From Cannabis sativa (lineage: Eukaryota > Streptophyta > Magnoliopsida > Rosales > Cannabaceae): DNA of 64,000 nt. The stretch's first letter is position 1. Every line of letters begins with the position of its first letter. The DNA lies in assembly GCF_029168945.1 (NCBI RefSeq), contig NC_083601.1, forward strand, positions 75,319,595 to 75,383,594, read 5' to 3'. Below the pieces are notes generated by a model that saw nothing but the letters and a program-made list of their open reading frames with translations, was not told where the DNA came from and did not search any database. Shown here one piece after another: positions 61,621-64,000 of this stretch. A program made the translations under genes and the position numbers.

Positions 61621-63059
61621 ATTCTTCTTTCATAATAGTCATGACCACTTCTTCACTTTCATAACGGTAGTGACCGTCTCTTTACTTCGTAACGGTAATG
61701 ACAGTTTTTTACTTTTCTACATTCACAGACGATCATGAATGTATCTTGACATGCTATGTGGTACTTATTTTTTACATTGCATTTCAATTTAGGGGTGTCA
61801 ACCCAACTAAATGGAGAAAGATCAATGATCCCGGGACTTATGTCACAACAACAAAAAGAACGATTATTCACTTGACCTAACTTATTCTAGGTCCTTAATT
61901 CATCACCGTAAGTTCTCCTATCAATCAATAGGGTACCAATACCCTGAACATTGAAAAAACATGAAAAATGGGGGTTCCAAACACCACTAAAATGGTAAGC
62001 CATTTAGAAAACAACAAGCCATTTTCAGGGTTTCTTGGCAGGGAAAATTGTAGACCTTTTTTCCAAAAACAGACTGTCATTTTCTATAGGAAACATGAAA
62101 CCCCAAGTTTTAACTTCTCAAAATCCCACCAAAACCTAACCAATTGATTCCAAACTTCACAGAACAATCATACAACAATATATAACAATCCCTACGTGAT
62201 AGAATTCAAAATCATGCCCTAAAACAAAAGTTTTCATGAGAGCTCAAGCTTTGAGCATTAAACTCAAACTTGACTCTCACCTCCCACAGCAAGAAAACCT
62301 ATCATATGAGCATCGAAAACACTTCAAATCCACCCAAAAACTAAAACCAAGAACTTCCTTTAACCTTGGCAACTACAAAACAAAAATTCTACTTTCAAAA
62401 CCTATAATTTTTTATGAAGAAAAGGATCCAAGTCATACCTTTAGCTTCCTCTCCAACCTTGGCTAATCCTAGATGCTACCATTAATGGATTGAGGAACTG
62501 GTTGGACAGAAAGTCATTCAAAATATTTTGGTTCTTGGTTCGCTTTGTGTTTGCTCAAGAGAAAGAACAAAGAAGAGAAGGGAATGGTTTGTGTTTTTCT
62601 GATTTTCTCTAAAGTTATCAATATGTATATATCAGCTAAAAAATAGGTAAGAAGGAAAAATAAATTATAAAATAATAATAATATAATTAGTTTAATTAAG
62701 AAAATGATTATTTTAACATTTCTTAGCCACTATGAAATCTCTCACCATAGGGCATTTGGTCAATCCCGAGTACCCCAAAATACCTCGGTAATTCAAAAAC
62801 TAACTTATCTCAATAGTCCCATTAAAATTATTAACTAAACTCATTGTGATACTTTCAGCCTCCGATCGGGTCTCCAAGATCACCAAACCTGAAAAATATT
62901 TTTATTCTACAATTAATTTACATTATACCCACACATTCTAAATAAATCTTCGTAGTTAATAAATTACGCTTATTTATCCACTTATGATAAAGTTTCATAA
63001 TTCATGCTGAATTAGATTAGTAGAATCATAATCCTTCTCATTGCACCCTAATTAATACA
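61621..63059 (-). mobile_element. Gypsy-type LTR (third copy, reversed, incomplete)
   Basis: On the minus strand it shares landmarks with the LTR at 1256-3506: CAAGTTTGAGTTTAATGCTC followed by AAAGCTTGAGCTC (about 62234-62275, compare 2199-2231), and GTTGACACCCCTAAATTGAAATG (about 61780-61800, compare CACACCTGAATTTGGAATC). It probably starts at TGTATTAATTAGGGTGC (63059 leftward) and continues into the array up to element D, which cuts it. No gene seen; frames at 62236-62466 and 61659-61871 are not convincing. Confidence 0.55.
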
Positions 63060-63235
63060 TATTTATATTCTATATCCCTTAACCCTTTCAGGGTAGCCTA
63101 GAAACATGTATCTCAAAGCCCTAGGCTGCAACTTATCTTGTCTATCATTCACAAATGCAGTAAATCCAAATACTTTCAAGTGATATAAGTTTGGAGGCTT
63201 ACCTGTCCATAACTGATCTTGTGGGTGTTGGGTTT
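63060..63235 (-). pseudogene. Element E integrase C-terminal fragment
   Basis: Read on the minus strand from 63235: HPQDQLWTGKPPNLYHLKVF, then FVNDRQDKLQPRALRYMFLG and YPERVKGYRI. This is the copia region just after the integrase core. It is cut on the right by LTR F and on the left by the reversed gypsy-type LTR. Strand, family and order fit the upstream part of element E; about 150 residues between it and the RT piece at 51058 are missing. Confidence 0.78.
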
Positions 63236-64000
63236 TATGCCCTAAATAAAACTCCATTTCAATGTAATCTATTTTATTCAACATCAATAAAGAAACAGAA
63301 GTATTTTTCATTCATTTGTGTATGTTTTGGTTCACTTTATCAATTGCTTGTCTATTTGATTTATAAATTCATCTTAAACCCTTTTCACATACTTGATCCT
63401 GTTTATTGTGTTGTCATCACATTGGAAAGTAAACATGACTATGTGAATAAAATTTCCTAGATTTATCAGACACAGGATTTTACTGATATGATAATCTACA
63501 ACAAGAGTTTACTTGCATTTGGAGAAATGCTATGTTCTTTCCAGAACATTGGTTAAAGTAGCTCAGGTTGGATGCATGAAGTATGCATTGGAAGGGGCCG
63601 ATATTGAACTTTGACTTAGATATAATTAAACTTACCGTATAATCTATTCAAGTCAATATCGCCAAGTTGATCCTAGATCAAATGTTCTTAATCCTGTTAT
63701 GATTAGGCTCAATCTTGAAAGACTATTCGTGTTCTTTGATTTTGTTAGTTAAGCCTACTTTTAGGTCAGGGTGATACGTACATTTTGGGAACACGATAGT
63801 GCAATTGAGTGGGAGCGCTAGCATAAACATGGAATCTATAGCTTCTATCTGGCGAATAGTAAGCAAAGGATGATCTCCTTCGAGCTTGACCAAACGAACA
63901 TAAATGGTGGAGTACTCATTTCACATAAGCTGAAATATCATTTATACGGGGTCAAGTGTTTTAAGGATAAAATACATAGTAGGGTGTTACGGTAATCTAA
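63236..64000 (+). mobile_element. LTR F of the 1.9-kb copia family (cut by window end)
   Basis: Starts TGTTGGGTTTTATGCCC and matches the B 5' LTR for the remaining 765 bp. It is inserted in the element E integrase fragment in the opposite orientation to D; left flank GTGGG. Whether it is a solo LTR or the start of a full element is not visible. Confidence 0.9.

Noticed and set aside
63063..63311. 82-codon minus-strand frame starting inside LTR F
   Set aside because: The first 25 codons are LTR sequence read in antisense; only the part from 63235 down is element E integrase.

Overview
This is nuclear DNA from a dicot plant: AT-rich intergenic sequence, split genes with GT-AG introns, and three plant-type genes set in a nest of LTR retrotransposons. 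The species cannot be proved from the sequence. The style resembles a Rosales genome such as Cannabis, but that is only an impression.

Layout. Positions 1-3506 hold the 3' end of a Ty3/gypsy chromovirus-like element (integrase, chromodomain-like tail, 3' LTR). From about 4960 to 33382 lie three members of one Ty1/copia family with LTRs of about 1.9 kb. A (to 11666) lacks its 5' LTR and is decayed. B (11964-22110) is complete, with TSD TTTGA. C (23016-33382) has TSD TATAT and no intact coding region. A abuts a Ulp1-like cysteine protease gene, B sits inside an exon of it, and C lies just past its stop codon; the remaining exons run from 11667 to 22866. Next come a second gypsy-type LTR fragment (about 34040-35340) and a piece of an antisense LINE (about 35345-36340).

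The gene island at 36.8-47.6 kb contains an 11-exon multiple inositol polyphosphate phosphatase (histidine acid phosphatase, +), an intronless peptide-N-glycanase A-type amidase (-) and a 7-exon MCA/PLAC8-domain membrane protein (-). I built the exon models from splice sites and reading phase. The first two genes converge. No shared pathway links the three.

From 48.2 kb onward the sequence is transposon again: a short LTR, then a minus-strand copia element E (LTR 48936-49456, RT/RNase H 49511-51058, integrase scrap 63063-63235). E is split by D (51059-61169, minus strand, same family as B), by a reversed gypsy-type LTR with a palindromic 65-bp tandem array (61170-63059), and by another family LTR F that runs off the window end (63236-64000).

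Main points of interest: A and C share the same coding decay, which suggests a mobilised non-autonomous subfamily; the two D LTRs differ mainly at CTG/CAG sites, which points to consensus error at methylated CHG sites rather than mutation; D has unmatched flanks in two different host elements; removing B restores an open exon in the Ulp1-like gene; and a gypsy LTR carries three small hairpins with a compensatory base-pair change. I found no tRNA, rRNA or CRISPR features.
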